A stretch of 64,000 bases of DNA from Algihabitans sp965233705 (GTDB lineage Bacteria > Pseudomonadota > Alphaproteobacteria > Kiloniellales > DSM-21159): assembly GCA_965233705.1 (NCBI GenBank), contig CBDDTF010000001.1:930001-994000 (forward strand), read 5' to 3'. The translations under genes were made by a program, and so were the position numbers. Positions 1 through 8,493 of this stretch are shown one piece after another. The first letter of the stretch is position 1; each line of letters starts with the position of its first letter. Under the pieces are notes generated by a model. The model was not told the DNA's origin. It worked only from the letters and a program-made list of their open reading frames with translations, and did not search any database.

Positions 1-597
1 GGCGCCGGGCTCCAGGTGGCGGTTGCGCAGGTTGCGATAGCGCGCGACGCCGCCGTTGACGACCCGGCCGTCCAGCGCCGCGCGCAGCTCGATCGGGCCG
101 CCCCAGTTCTCCGGCACCAGCGACCAGGTCTGGGCGGCGAGGTTCGCCTGGTCCATGGAGACCAGCCGGCTGCTCTCGATCCGGCTGACCCGCCCCCGGG
201 AGTCGCGGACGCGCAGACGCCGGTGCAGCAAGCCGTCCGCCATGTCCAGCTCCTGGCGGTAGTCCAGAATCTCGACGGCGTGCAGGTCGAACCAGGGGCC
301 GGGCGCCTCGGTGGTGGCGTCCTCCTCCGCCGCCGGCGCGAGGTGGCGGAAGCTGACCGGCAGCCAGTTGGGGAAGTTGACCAGATCCTCGTTCTCCACC
401 TCCCGGCCGCTGACCTCGCTGACCAGGCGGTTGTAGCCGCCGGCCAGGTAGGTGCCGGGATAGTGGGGCCCGCCGGCGTCCATCTCGTCGGCCGCGCCGC
501 GCACGGCGAAGTGGCCGTTGCCCAGGGTGCAGAGCGCCTCGCGCAGCCCCTCGGATTCGGGGGCGAAGTCGCGATAGACCAGGGACCAGCAGCTCAC
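1..597 (-). CDS. Glycoside hydrolase family 65 protein, N-terminal part (cut by window edge)
   Basis: Only the first 199 codons are inside the window; the gene runs on past position 1. The translation carries the GH65 N-terminal signature: ALCTLGNGHFAVRGAADE followed by HYPGTYLAGGYNRL near residues 22-58, then a VSRIESSRLVSM stretch. GH65 enzymes hydrolyse or phosphorolyse alpha-glucosides such as trehalose, maltose or kojibiose, usually in the cytoplasm; the exact substrate cannot be read from this part. The start is a GTG at 597 that overlaps the stop of the upstream HAD/OtsB gene in a GTGA arrangement, so the two are translationally coupled. The neighbour points to trehalose or another glucose disaccharide and to beta-glucose 1-phosphate as a product. 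Confidence 0.85.
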   Translation of the reverse strand, partial: MSCWSLVYRDFAPESEGLREALCTLGNGHFAVRGAADEMDAGGPHYPGTYLAGGYNRLVSEVSGREVENEDLVNFPNWLPVSFRHLAPAAEEDATTEAPGPWFDLHAVEILDYRQELDMADGLLHRRLRVRDSRGRVSRIESSRLVSMDQANLAAQTWSLVPENWGGPIELRAALDGRVVNGGVARYRNLRNRHLEPGA

Positions 598-2132
598 GGC
601 TCCTCCTCCAGAATGGCCTCGAAGAAGCGGCGCACCTCCTCCGGCGCGCCGAGCGCGAAATCGGCCGCGGTCTCGTTCGCTTCGCCGTCGCGCACCAGGA
701 TGCCCAGGCCGTCGTCGCTCAGCGCCTCGAAGGCGTCCTCGTCGGTGACGTCGTCGCCGATGTAGACCGGCAGGGTCTGCGACAGATCCAGCTCCAGCGC
801 CTCGATCAGCCAGCGCACGGCGCGCCCCTTGTGCCAGTCGATGTCCGGCTGGATCTCATAGACCTTCTTGCCGCCGCCCTTGCGAAAGCCGGCGTGCTCG
901 CCCAGCACCTCCGCGACCGCGCGCTCGAGCGCCGGCTGGTCGCGCGCCGCCACCAGCCGGTAGTGCACGGCGATGGAAAAGCGCTTACGCTCGACCAGCG
1001 CCCCCTCGATTGCCGCCAGCCGCCGGCGCAGGGCCGCCTCCATCGCGTCGAGCGCCGGCAGGTACTCGGTGCCCCGCTCGGCCTGGATCGAGAGCCCCTC
1101 CGGCCCGGCGATCTCGAAGCCGTGGCTGCCGGCGTAGATCAGCTCGGGCACGTCGACCAGGGCGCGCACGTCGTCCAGCCCGCGGCCGCTGACCACCGCC
1201 ACGGTGAAGCGACGGGCCAGGCGGGCCAGGACGGCGCGCATCGCCGGCGCCAGCACCGCCAGGTCGGGGCGCTCGACGATCGGCGTGAGCGTGCCGTCGT
1301 AGTCCAGGAAGAAGGCCGGACGGCGTCCGGCGGCCAGCGCCCGCACCGCCTCGATCCGCGCCAGAGCCGAGGGCAGGTCGGCCGCGCTCCGCCGTCCCTT
1401 GGCCTCGACGGTCACCTCGCTGAGATCTTCCACCACCATGTCCGCCCCCTGTTCCGCCAGGTTCGCGCGGGCCGCCCCGGCCGCGCCGCGTCCGGCCACC
1501 CCGATGACCAGGCCGAAGCCGCCGGCCCGCCCGGCGGCCACGCCGGCCTCGGCGTCCTCGACCACGGCACAGCGCGCCGGGGCCAGCCCCAGCTTGCGGG
1601 CCGCCGCCAGAAAGGTGTCGGGCGCCGGCTTGCCGGCCAGGCCCTCCTGCGCGGCGGTCTGGCCGCTGACCAGCACCTCGATGCCGGGGGCGAGTCCCGT
1701 CGCCTGCAGGATCCGCGGCGCGTTGCGACTGGCGGAGACCACCGCCGTGCGCAGCCCCGCCGCCCGTACCCGCCGCAGAAAAGCGACGTTGGCCGGCAAC
1801 TCCGGCGCCCCCTCGCGCGCCAGCAGGCCGAGGAAGGTCTCGTTCTTCTCGCGGCCGAGCCGCTCGACCGTCGCGGGATCCGCTTCGATGCCCCGCGAGG
1901 CGAGAAAGCTGCGGATGCCGTCCAGCCGCGGGCGGCCGTCGACATAGCGGCGATAGTCGCGGTCGAGGTCGAACGGCGGGGCCAAGCCGCGTTCGGCCAG
2001 GAAAGCGTCGAACAGGCGCTTCCAGGCCCGCGCATGCAGCGTCGCCGTGTCCGTCAGGACTCCGTCGAGATCGAAGATCACCGCGTCCAGGTCACGGCGA
2101 GAGAGCGCACGCGGAAAGGCCCCGGTGTCCAT
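594..2132 (-). CDS. Fused beta-phosphoglucomutase-like HAD phosphatase / trehalose-phosphatase (OtsB)
   Basis: This 512-residue protein holds two HAD-superfamily domains. The first (about 15-245) has the nucleophile motif DLDGVLTDT at 21-29, a GKPAPD lysine loop at 168-172 and VEDAEAGV at 191-198, as in beta-phosphoglucomutases. The second (about 265-505) starts with DYDGTLTPI at 277-285 and later has GDDVTDEDAFE, the hallmark of trehalose-6-phosphate phosphatases. Expected roles are interconversion of beta-glucose 1-phosphate and glucose 6-phosphate, and removal of phosphate from trehalose 6-phosphate. It overlaps the GH65 gene by 4 nt. As I recall, the mycobacterial OtsB1 protein has HAD, OtsB and GH65 parts in one chain; here the GH65 part is a separate, coupled gene. 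No otsA is visible. Confidence 0.88.
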   Translation of the reverse strand: MDTGAFPRALSRRDLDAVIFDLDGVLTDTATLHARAWKRLFDAFLAERGLAPPFDLDRDYRRYVDGRPRLDGIRSFLASRGIEADPATVERLGREKNETFLGLLAREGAPELPANVAFLRRVRAAGLRTAVVSASRNAPRILQATGLAPGIEVLVSGQTAAQEGLAGKPAPDTFLAAARKLGLAPARCAVVEDAEAGVAAGRAGGFGLVIGVAGRGAAGAARANLAEQGADMVVEDLSEVTVEAKGRRSAADLPSALARIEAVRALAAGRRPAFFLDYDGTLTPIVERPDLAVLAPAMRAVLARLARRFTVAVVSGRGLDDVRALVDVPELIYAGSHGFEIAGPEGLSIQAERGTEYLPALDAMEAALRRRLAAIEGALVERKRFSIAVHYRLVAARDQPALERAVAEVLGEHAGFRKGGGKKVYEIQPDIDWHKGRAVRWLIEALELDLSQTLPVYIGDDVTDEDAFEALSDDGLGILVRDGEANETAADFALGAPEEVRRFFEAILEEEP

Positions 2133-2238
2133 CGGATCGCGCCTTGTCTACTGCCCGCTTCCTTGTCGAGGTGGCAGCTTATGCGATCCGATGCAACCGG
2201 GGCCTTGCGCTATGTCAGAGCGGCGTGGCCGGAAAGCC

Positions 2239-4386
2239 TCAACCCGTCTTGACGCCTTCGAGGAAGCCATCGACCTCGCCGCGCAGGGAGTCGGTCTGCC
2301 GGGTCAGCTCGTCCACGGCCGCCAGCACCTGGCTCGCCGCCCGGCTGGTCTCGTCGGCGCCCTGGTCGACGCCGCTGAGGGTCTGGGTAACCTCGCTGGT
2401 GCCGGTGGCCGCCTCCTGGACGTTGCGGGCGATCTCGCCGGTGGCCGCGGTCTGCTCCTCGACCGCCGCCGAGATCGAGCTGGCGATGCCGTTGAGCTCC
2501 TCGACCGTCTTGGCGATCAGCTCGATGGCATCGACGGCCCCGCCGGTGGCGCCCTGAACCTCGGCGATCTGCTGGCTGATGTCCTCGGTGGCCTTGGCCG
2601 TCTGGGTGGCCAGCGACTTCACCTCGCTGGCGACCACGGCGAAGCCCTTGCCGGCCTCGCCGGCGCGCGCCGCCTCGATGGTGGCGTTGAGCGCCAGAAG
2701 ATTGGTCTGCTCGGCGATGTCGGAGATCAGGTTGACCACCTCGCCGATCCGCTCCACCGCCTTGGCGAGCTGCTGGACCGTCTCGCGGGTCTCGCCGGCC
2801 TGGCCGACCGCGCGGGTCGAGATGCCGCCGGCCTGCTCGACCTGCTTGGCGATCTCGTGGATCGAGCTGCTGAGCTCCTCCGCCGCCGAGGCCACGGTCT
2901 GCACGTTGGCCGAGGCCTGGGTCGAGGCGCTGGAGGCCGAGGTCGTCTGGACCCGGGTCTCCTCGGCGATCGAGGACATCGACTGCGCCGTCGCCTGCAT
3001 CTCCTCCGCCGCGCCGGCCACGCCCTGCAGCATCTGGCTGACCGCGGCGTCGAAGTTGGCCGTCAGCTCCTCCAGGCGGCGGCCGCGTGCGGCCCGCTCC
3101 TCCTGCTCGCGCAGCTGCTCGGCCTGCAGGCGCTCGCTCTCGATCATGGCCTCCTTGAAGACCTGGACCGCGCGCCCGATGGTGCCGATCTCGTCCTTGC
3201 GGCCGACGCCCGGCACCTCGACCGTCTTGTCGCCCTCGGCGAGGCGCTTCATCACCCCGGTCACCTGCTCGATCGGCCGGATGATCTGGCGCTTGCTGAA
3301 GAAGAGCGCCGCGCCGAGGATCAGGACCAGGGCGCCGACGGCAATCGCGATCATCAAGGTGCGCATCTGGTGCACCGGCGCGAAGACCTCCTCTTCGCCC
3401 TGCTGGGCCAGGATCGCCCAGGTCGTGCCCTTGAACTCGAGCGGCGCGTAGGCGGCCAGCACGGACCGGCCGGTCAGGCCGACCGAGGGCGCGACGCCGC
3501 TGCCGCCCGCCAGGGCCGCCTCGACGGCCTCGCCCTCGGCCGAGGCGGCCAGGATGGTCTGCTCCTCGACACGGCTGGACTGGTTGCGCAGCAGCTTGTC
3601 GCGGCCGACGATCAGCACGTCGCCGGTCTCGCCGAGCTCCTCGCCGGCCGTCATCACCGCGTCGATGCGGTCGATCGGCATCTGGAAGGCCAGCACGCCC
3701 AGCACCTCGCCCTGGGCATTGGCGACCTGGGTCGCGACGAAGGCCGCGGGCGCGCCGTTGCTGGGCTCGTAAGGCGAGAAGTCGAAGAAGCGCACGCTGC
3801 CGGGCTGCGCCGCGATGGTCTCGCGGAAGACGCGGCCGAGATCGCTGTCCCGCCACTTGCCGTCGATCAGGTTGGTCGCGAAGTCGTCTTCCTTGAAGAC
3901 GGTGTAGAGCAGGTCGCCTTCGGTGTCGAAGAGGAAGATGTCGTAGTAGCCCCGCTCCTGGGCCAGCTTGCGGAACCAGGGGTGGAACATGGCATGCAGC
4001 AGGTCGTAGACCGGGCTGCTCTGGCCCGACACCAGTTGGTCCCGCTGCCCGTCCGGATAGGGGTTCTCGGCGATGTAGGCCTGCTGCAGCAGCGCCGTGG
4101 GGTCGCCGTCAATCTGCTTCCAGGCCTGCGTGAGACGCTCGGTCGCCTCTTGGGTCGAGAGGTTGGAGGCGACCACGCGCAGGTCCTGCTCGATCGCCGT
4201 CAGATAGTCGGACAGCGCCTCGTGCTTGGCCTGAACCACCGCGGTCAGCTTGTCGTTGATCATGCTGTCGGCCAGGTTGGAGGCCCGGTCGTAGCCCGAA
4301 AACCCGATCGCCACCGCCAGGACGGTCACGCCGGAGGCGATCAGCCCGGCGATCTTGGCTGAAATCGAGATGTCTTGAAGCCGCAT
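2239..4386 (-). CDS. Methyl-accepting chemotaxis protein with large periplasmic sensor
   Basis: The protein is 715 residues from the ATG at 4386, chosen because AAGGGG lies about 9 nt upstream and because the frame upstream of it has no hydrophobic or conserved sequence. Order of parts: membrane segment at about 11-30, a periplasmic ligand-binding region at about 31-342 (with YYDIFLFDTEGDLLYTVFKEDDFATNL near 147-173, typical of Cache-like sensors), second membrane segment at 343-363, HAMP domain to about 417, then a coiled-coil signalling domain with the conserved tip EQTNLLALNATIEAARAGEAGKG. It would signal to CheA/CheW; no che genes are nearby. There is no CheR-binding pentapeptide at the C-terminus (it ends GFLEGVKTG). 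The ligand is unknown. Confidence 0.93.
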   Translation of the reverse strand: MRLQDISISAKIAGLIASGVTVLAVAIGFSGYDRASNLADSMINDKLTAVVQAKHEALSDYLTAIEQDLRVVASNLSTQEATERLTQAWKQIDGDPTALLQQAYIAENPYPDGQRDQLVSGQSSPVYDLLHAMFHPWFRKLAQERGYYDIFLFDTEGDLLYTVFKEDDFATNLIDGKWRDSDLGRVFRETIAAQPGSVRFFDFSPYEPSNGAPAAFVATQVANAQGEVLGVLAFQMPIDRIDAVMTAGEELGETGDVLIVGRDKLLRNQSSRVEEQTILAASAEGEAVEAALAGGSGVAPSVGLTGRSVLAAYAPLEFKGTTWAILAQQGEEEVFAPVHQMRTLMIAIAVGALVLILGAALFFSKRQIIRPIEQVTGVMKRLAEGDKTVEVPGVGRKDEIGTIGRAVQVFKEAMIESERLQAEQLREQEERAARGRRLEELTANFDAAVSQMLQGVAGAAEEMQATAQSMSSIAEETRVQTTSASSASTQASANVQTVASAAEELSSSIHEIAKQVEQAGGISTRAVGQAGETRETVQQLAKAVERIGEVVNLISDIAEQTNLLALNATIEAARAGEAGKGFAVVASEVKSLATQTAKATEDISQQIAEVQGATGGAVDAIELIAKTVEELNGIASSISAAVEEQTAATGEIARNVQEAATGTSEVTQTLSGVDQGADETSRAASQVLAAVDELTRQTDSLRGEVDGFLEGVKTG

Positions 4387-4692
4387 TGCGCTTGCCCCTT
4401 TTGCGTCCCTTCGTCGGGGCCCTGCGGCCGGACCGACCTCCCGGCCGACCTCCGCCCCACCCCTTTGCACTGCCCTGCGGCGCGACAACGCCGAGACTGC
4501 TCGGCGCGCCGTCCGGCCGCCTTCCCCTTGCGGAGCAGACTACGGGCTCCTGTAGTCGGCGCGAGAGTGCGGGCGGGATCGCTAAGACATCCCTAATGCG
4601 CAGGAATTCTCCCTGTAAACGATTGTAACTTTAACGCGAATACTAACCGAAAGGCGTAAATCCACTTCCACGTGCAGAGAATATACGCAAAC
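4387..4692. other. Intergenic region holding the chemoreceptor promoter
   Basis: About 306 bp with no convincing gene. Positions 4580-4690 are clearly AT-richer than the surroundings and must contain the minus-strand start signals for the chemoreceptor gene. I see no clear sigma-70 or flagellar sigma hexamers that I would defend. Confidence 0.5.
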
Positions 4693-5151
4693 TTACGGCC
4701 GGATGTAGACCCACCCCCGCAGCTTTCGCTCGACGATCTCCGCGATTCCGGCCTGCACGTAGTCCACGCCGTCGATCAGCTCGTCGGCGCTGCGGCCGGT
4801 GGCGTCCATGGTGTTGCCGCAGCCGATGAAGCGGATGCCGTAGTCGAGCTGGCTCTCGACCCGCGCACGCACCGGCGAGTCCGTGTAGAGCGCGGTCATG
4901 CCGGGGCCGAAGACGACGACGGCGATCTCGACATTGTCGGGACCGTAGAATTTCTGCAGGTTGATCGCGTTCCACAGGATGTTGTTGATCGCCGCCTCGT
5001 CGTCGGTCGAGATCTGCAGCAGGATGCGGCGCGGCTCCAGGAAGTCCGGCGCCGGATCGGCCAGCTCGGTCTCCAGGAAGTCGGCCCGCGCCGGCAGAAT
5101 CAGCAGCGGCGCGAGCAGCAGGGCCAGGGCGAGTGCTTTCAGGAAGGTCAT
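4693..5151 (-). CDS. Exported DsrE/DsrF-like protein with a single cysteine
   Basis: A 152-residue protein with a clear Sec signal peptide (residues 1-23, MTFLKALALALLLAPLLILPARA) followed by a DsrE/F-like domain. The diagnostic features are ILLQISTDDEAAINNILWNAINL, EIAVVVFGPGMTALY and the segment GIRFIGCGNTMDA, where Cys111 is the only cysteine and sits where DsrE-family proteins carry a persulfide-forming residue. The start is the ATG at 5151, which overlaps the stop of the upstream gene as TGATG, so the two are coupled. A periplasmic location beside a sox region suggests sulfur transfer or binding, but this is inference; the substrate is unknown. Confidence 0.8.
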   Translation of the reverse strand: MTFLKALALALLLAPLLILPARADFLETELADPAPDFLEPRRILLQISTDDEAAINNILWNAINLQKFYGPDNVEIAVVVFGPGMTALYTDSPVRARVESQLDYGIRFIGCGNTMDATGRSADELIDGVDYVQAGIAEIVERKLRGWVYIRP

Positions 5152-5891
5152 CAGCCGAACCTCAGCCAGAGCAGGTCGTCGAAAGAGCGGATTTCGCGCA
5201 GGATGTTGACCACCGTGGTCTCCTCCTGCCGGTCGATCGCCCCCCACATCAGCTCAAGCCCGGCCAGGGTGCCCTCGACCAGGCGGGCGAACTCTGGGTC
5301 CGCGGCCACCTCGTCGGCGGCGGTCTCCAGCAGCCGGCCGTAGAGGTAGGCGGTCACCGCCGTCTTGGCGCGCAGGTCGTTGACCTGGGCGGCGTCGGTC
5401 CAGTCGATGGCCGCGCGGCGGTAGGCCCAGAGGGCGTCCAGCGCCCGGTTGGCCTCGGACACCCGGTCGGCGAAGACGATCACCCCGGCCTCGGCACGCA
5501 GCGCCGCCAGCTCCGGCCCCATCGGCTCGAGCGCCGCGACCGCGGCCGCGAGCTCGCCAGCGGCGGCGGCGTCCGCGGCCCCGCTCAGCGCCGCGCCCAG
5601 CCCGGCCAGACGGGCGGGCCAGTCAGCGACATCGGCGAAGGCGGGCGGCGGCGTCTCGCCCCAGCGCCCCGCCAGGTCCTGCCAGGCCTCCCGCGCGCCC
5701 TCCAGCTCGATCTCCGCCACCATGGGGTTGCCGGTGCGCAGATAGAACAGCGCCGCCCGCTGCCGGTCCATGGCGGCGTCGACCGCGGCGTTGAAGGCGC
5801 TCAGCTCGGTGGCGCGGGCGGGGCCCGCCAGCAGCAGCGCCAACAGGGGCAGCACCAGGGGCAAGGCGCGCAGTCCTGGCAGTGATGGCAT
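5151..5891 (-). CDS. Exported, cysteine-free, alpha-helical protein of unknown function
   Basis: I do not recognise this 246-residue protein. It has an N-terminal signal peptide (about residues 1-27, ending GPARA) and a mature part rich in Ala, Leu and Glu that looks like a bundle of long helices, with the distinctive segment ALFYLRTGNPMVAEIELEGAREAW near 47-70. There is no cysteine and no haem motif. It is coupled by a TGATG overlap to the downstream exported DsrE-like gene, which suggests that the two products work together in the periplasm. Upstream, 25 bp separate it from the spermidine-synthase-like gene, so the three may form one transcript. Confidence 0.75.
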   Translation of the reverse strand: MPSLPGLRALPLVLPLLALLLAGPARATELSAFNAAVDAAMDRQRAALFYLRTGNPMVAEIELEGAREAWQDLAGRWGETPPPAFADVADWPARLAGLGAALSGAADAAAAGELAAAVAALEPMGPELAALRAEAGVIVFADRVSEANRALDALWAYRRAAIDWTDAAQVNDLRAKTAVTAYLYGRLLETAADEVAADPEFARLVEGTLAGLELMWGAIDRQEETTVVNILREIRSFDDLLWLRFG

Positions 5892-5916
5892 CGTCTCCTC
5901 CTCCCTCTTTGGTGTT

Positions 5917-7497
5917 CTATAGATCCGCGCCGAGCACCGTCTGCATCAGCCGGGCCACCGGCGCGAAGTCGTCGGTCAGGATCGGCACCTCGGCCGCGTC
6001 CAGGCGCGGGTCGAGGATCTCGTCCGGCCAGACGACCCAGCGGTGCCGGGGCGAGGCGAGCTGCGGGCGCGGACTGGGCGCGGCGCCGGCCACCACCAGG
6101 AAGGTGCCGCGCCCGGCGCCGCGAAGCTGATCCAGGTCGACCCAGACCTCGACCTTCGCGAAGACCTGTCGCAGGGTTGCCACGAAGGCGTAGAGAAAGC
6201 GCGGGCTTTCGGTGCTGTCGATCACGTTCTGGGCGTAGAAGCCGCCGTCGGACAGACGCGCGCGCAGGAGCTGCGCGAACTCGCGGGTGACCAGGTGCGG
6301 CGGCGCAGAGAAGTCGTGGAAGGCGTCGCCGACGATCACGTCGAAGCGCCGCTGCGGCGGCATGCCGCTCAGCGCCACCCGCCCGTCGCGGTGCAGGATC
6401 TCGATGCCCGCGGGGTCGAACCAGAAGCGCGCCTCGGCGACGCGGGTCACCGCCGGGTCGATCTCCACCACGGTCTGCCGCGCGGCGGGATAGCGGGCCT
6501 GCCAGGCGCGCGGCAGGGTGTAGGCGCCGCCGCCGATGAACAGCGCGTCGAAGCCGCCCGGCGCCCGCGCGGCCGCCCCGAGGCGGGCGTCCAGCAGAAC
6601 GTCGATCAGGTCGATGTAGGAGGAGTGCAGCACCGTGGGATCGTCGCGGTCGTTGATCCCGTGCGCCATGTGGTCGATCACCATCAGCTTGGCGGGACGG
6701 CCGGCCTCGGCGGTGAAGTCGACGGCGTTGATGCAGTAGTAGTCCGTCTCCGCCAGGCAGGGCGGCGTGAAGGCGGCCAGGCGCTGGCTCGGCACGATGA
6801 CCGCCAGCAGCGCCGCGCCGGTCACCGCCGCCAGGGCCGCCCCCTCGCCGGCGCGCAGCCGTGCGGCCAGCGCGAAGCCCAGCGCCAGCGCCAGGTAGCT
6901 GCCGGCGACCGTGACCACCGTCCAGGTCGTGCCGATCCACGACAGGAAGAGGTAGCCGGCCAGCAGGGTGCCGGCGATCGAGCCGACGGCGCCGAGGGCG
7001 AACATCTGGCCGATCGCCGCCCCCGGGCGCTCGGGCAGCTCCAGCACCGCCAGGCGGGTCAGGATCGGCGAGACCGTGCCAACGAAGAGGCTGGGCAGGA
7101 AGAAGAGCAGCGCGGTGAAGACCACGATCGCCAGGATCGGATCGTCCGCGCCGTCGAGCACCAGCGGCGAGACCAGGCGGATCAGCGGCAGGCAGGCGCC
7201 GGCCGTCGCCGCCGCCGCCAGCAGCAGCCAGGCCAGGCGCCGGAAGCAGAGCCGCAGCGGCCCCTCGGTCAGCAGCCCGCCGATCCAGTGGCCGACCGAA
7301 AAGCCGGCCAGCACCACCGCGATCACCGCCGTCCAGGTGTAGAGCGACATGCCGACATAGGGCGCGATCATCCGCCCGGCGACGATCTCCAGCACCAGCC
7401 CGCCGGCCGAGGAGACCAGCAGCGCCACGGCGTAGCCGAGCCGCCGCCGCCCCCCGCCGGGCGCCGGCCGCGCCGCCGGCCGGTCGTGATCCGCCAT
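5917..7497 (-). CDS. Membrane protein with C-terminal spermidine-synthase-like domain
   Basis: The N-terminal half carries several hydrophobic segments (starting GYAVALLVSSAGGLVLEIVAGRM), and the C-terminal half has a Rossmann-type spermidine-synthase-like domain with LFIGGGAYTLPRAW, VVEIDPAVTRVAEARF and DVIVGDAFHDF. Proteins of this build are common in Proteobacteria as fused-MFS or membrane spermidine synthases; whether they make polyamines is often unclear. I place the start at the ATG at 7497, which has AAGGGGAGG a few bases upstream; an alternative ATG at 7542 has AGGAGG only one base away. From 7497 the protein is 526 residues. It may be cotranscribed with the exported pair downstream. 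Confidence 0.82.
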   Translation of the reverse strand: MADHDRPAARPAPGGGRRRLGYAVALLVSSAGGLVLEIVAGRMIAPYVGMSLYTWTAVIAVVLAGFSVGHWIGGLLTEGPLRLCFRRLAWLLLAAAATAGACLPLIRLVSPLVLDGADDPILAIVVFTALLFFLPSLFVGTVSPILTRLAVLELPERPGAAIGQMFALGAVGSIAGTLLAGYLFLSWIGTTWTVVTVAGSYLALALGFALAARLRAGEGAALAAVTGAALLAVIVPSQRLAAFTPPCLAETDYYCINAVDFTAEAGRPAKLMVIDHMAHGINDRDDPTVLHSSYIDLIDVLLDARLGAAARAPGGFDALFIGGGAYTLPRAWQARYPAARQTVVEIDPAVTRVAEARFWFDPAGIEILHRDGRVALSGMPPQRRFDVIVGDAFHDFSAPPHLVTREFAQLLRARLSDGGFYAQNVIDSTESPRFLYAFVATLRQVFAKVEVWVDLDQLRGAGRGTFLVVAGAAPSPRPQLASPRHRWVVWPDEILDPRLDAAEVPILTDDFAPVARLMQTVLGADL

Positions 7498-7684
7498 ATC
7501 GCCTCCCCTTCGCCGTCGCTTTCTGCGCGTGCTTGCTTGCATGCCTCCTACCGCAGACCGTACACTTTCGCCCAGAAGAATATGAAGCCCGACGATCGCC
7601 CGGCCGGCACCCTTGGCGCGTGAAGCTGCGGGAGGGCCAGTCTAGCGAAGGCTGTCGGGCCGGCAGAAGGGGAGCGATAACCCG

Positions 7685-8299
7685 ATGTGGACGCGACGCA
7701 GCCTACTGCGCAGCTCGTTCGCCGCCGGCGGACTTCTCGCGACGGGGAGCGCGCTGGGGGTGGGCCCGGCTGCGCGGCCGGCCCGGGCCGAGCGGGTCGA
7801 GCCGCTGCTCAACGACGACGGGCTCTACACCCAGCCCTGGTTCCTGCAGTCCTTCCTCGACCTCGGCGAGGACCTGGCCGAGGCGGCGGGCAACGGCAAG
7901 CGCCTGGCGGTGATCTGGGAGCAGAAGGGCTGTCCCTACTGCAAGGAGATGCACCTGGTGAACTTCGCGGACCCGGAGATCAACAGCTACGTCCGCGAGA
8001 ACTTCGAAGTTCTCCAGCTCAACATCCACGGCCTGCGCGAGACCGTCGACTTCGACGGCGAGGTGCTGGACGAGCGCAGCATGGCGCGGCGCTGGGGCAT
8101 CCGCTTCACGCCGACCGTCCACTTCTTCCCCGAGGACCCGGCCGCGGCCGCGGGCAAGGTGGGGATCGAGGCGGAGGTCGCGCGCATGCCGGGTTACTTC
8201 AAGCCGCCGCACTTCCTGGCGATGTTCCGCTTCGTGCGCGAGAAGGCCTACGAGAGCGAGGATTTCCGCAGCTTCCTGAAGCGTCAGCAGGCGAGCTGA
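7685..8299 (+). CDS. soxW: SoxW-type periplasmic thioredoxin with Tat signal
   Basis: A 204-residue thioredoxin-fold protein. The N-terminus MWTRRSLLRSSFAAGG is a twin-arginine signal, with the mature part beginning near residue 36. The active site is WEQKGCPYCKEMH with Cys83 and Cys86, and FTPTVHFFPED contains the cis-proline region. SoxW proteins keep SoxYZ or other periplasmic Sox thiols reduced and receive electrons from SoxV (CcdA). The gene lies directly before soxCD on the same strand, with AGGGGAG about 9 nt before the ATG. A 15-bp tandem array follows 23 bp after the stop. SoxC is separated by 318 bp and has its own promoter, so soxW is probably a separate unit. Confidence 0.85.
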   Translation: MWTRRSLLRSSFAAGGLLATGSALGVGPAARPARAERVEPLLNDDGLYTQPWFLQSFLDLGEDLAEAAGNGKRLAVIWEQKGCPYCKEMHLVNFADPEINSYVRENFEVLQLNIHGLRETVDFDGEVLDERSMARRWGIRFTPTVHFFPEDPAAAAGKVGIEAEVARMPGYFKPPHFLAMFRFVREKAYESEDFRSFLKRQQAS

Positions 8300-8322
8300 C
8301 GGCGCGCCTCGGCCGCCGCCGC

Positions 8323-8457
8323 ACCGGGCATCGCCAGACCGGGCACCGCCAGACCGGGCACCGCCAGACCGGGCACCGCCAGACCCGGCACTGCCGCGCC
8401 GGTCGCCGCCAGGCCGGTCGCCGCCAGGCCGGTCGCCACCGCATCGGCCGCCGCCGC
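8323..8457 (+). repeat. 15-bp tandem array after soxW (nine units)
   Basis: Nine consecutive 15-bp units. Units 1-4 are nearly identical (ACCGGGCACCGCCAG, with one T in unit 1), unit 5 is intermediate, units 6-8 read GCCGGTCGCCGCCAG or close, and unit 9 is more diverged. It lies between soxW and the soxC promoter. The array is an open frame, but it lacks a start signal and I do not read it as a gene. Confidence 0.9.
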
Positions 8458-8493
8458 ACGGTGCGGGCGCGCCGGGGGAAAGGAAATGCAACC

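Noticed and set aside
2131..2189. Inverted repeat ATCGGATCGC ... GCGATCCGAT around the start of the HAD/OtsB gene
   Set aside because: The arms are 10 bp with a 39-bp spacer, part of it is coding, and no known regulator fits; chance is plausible.
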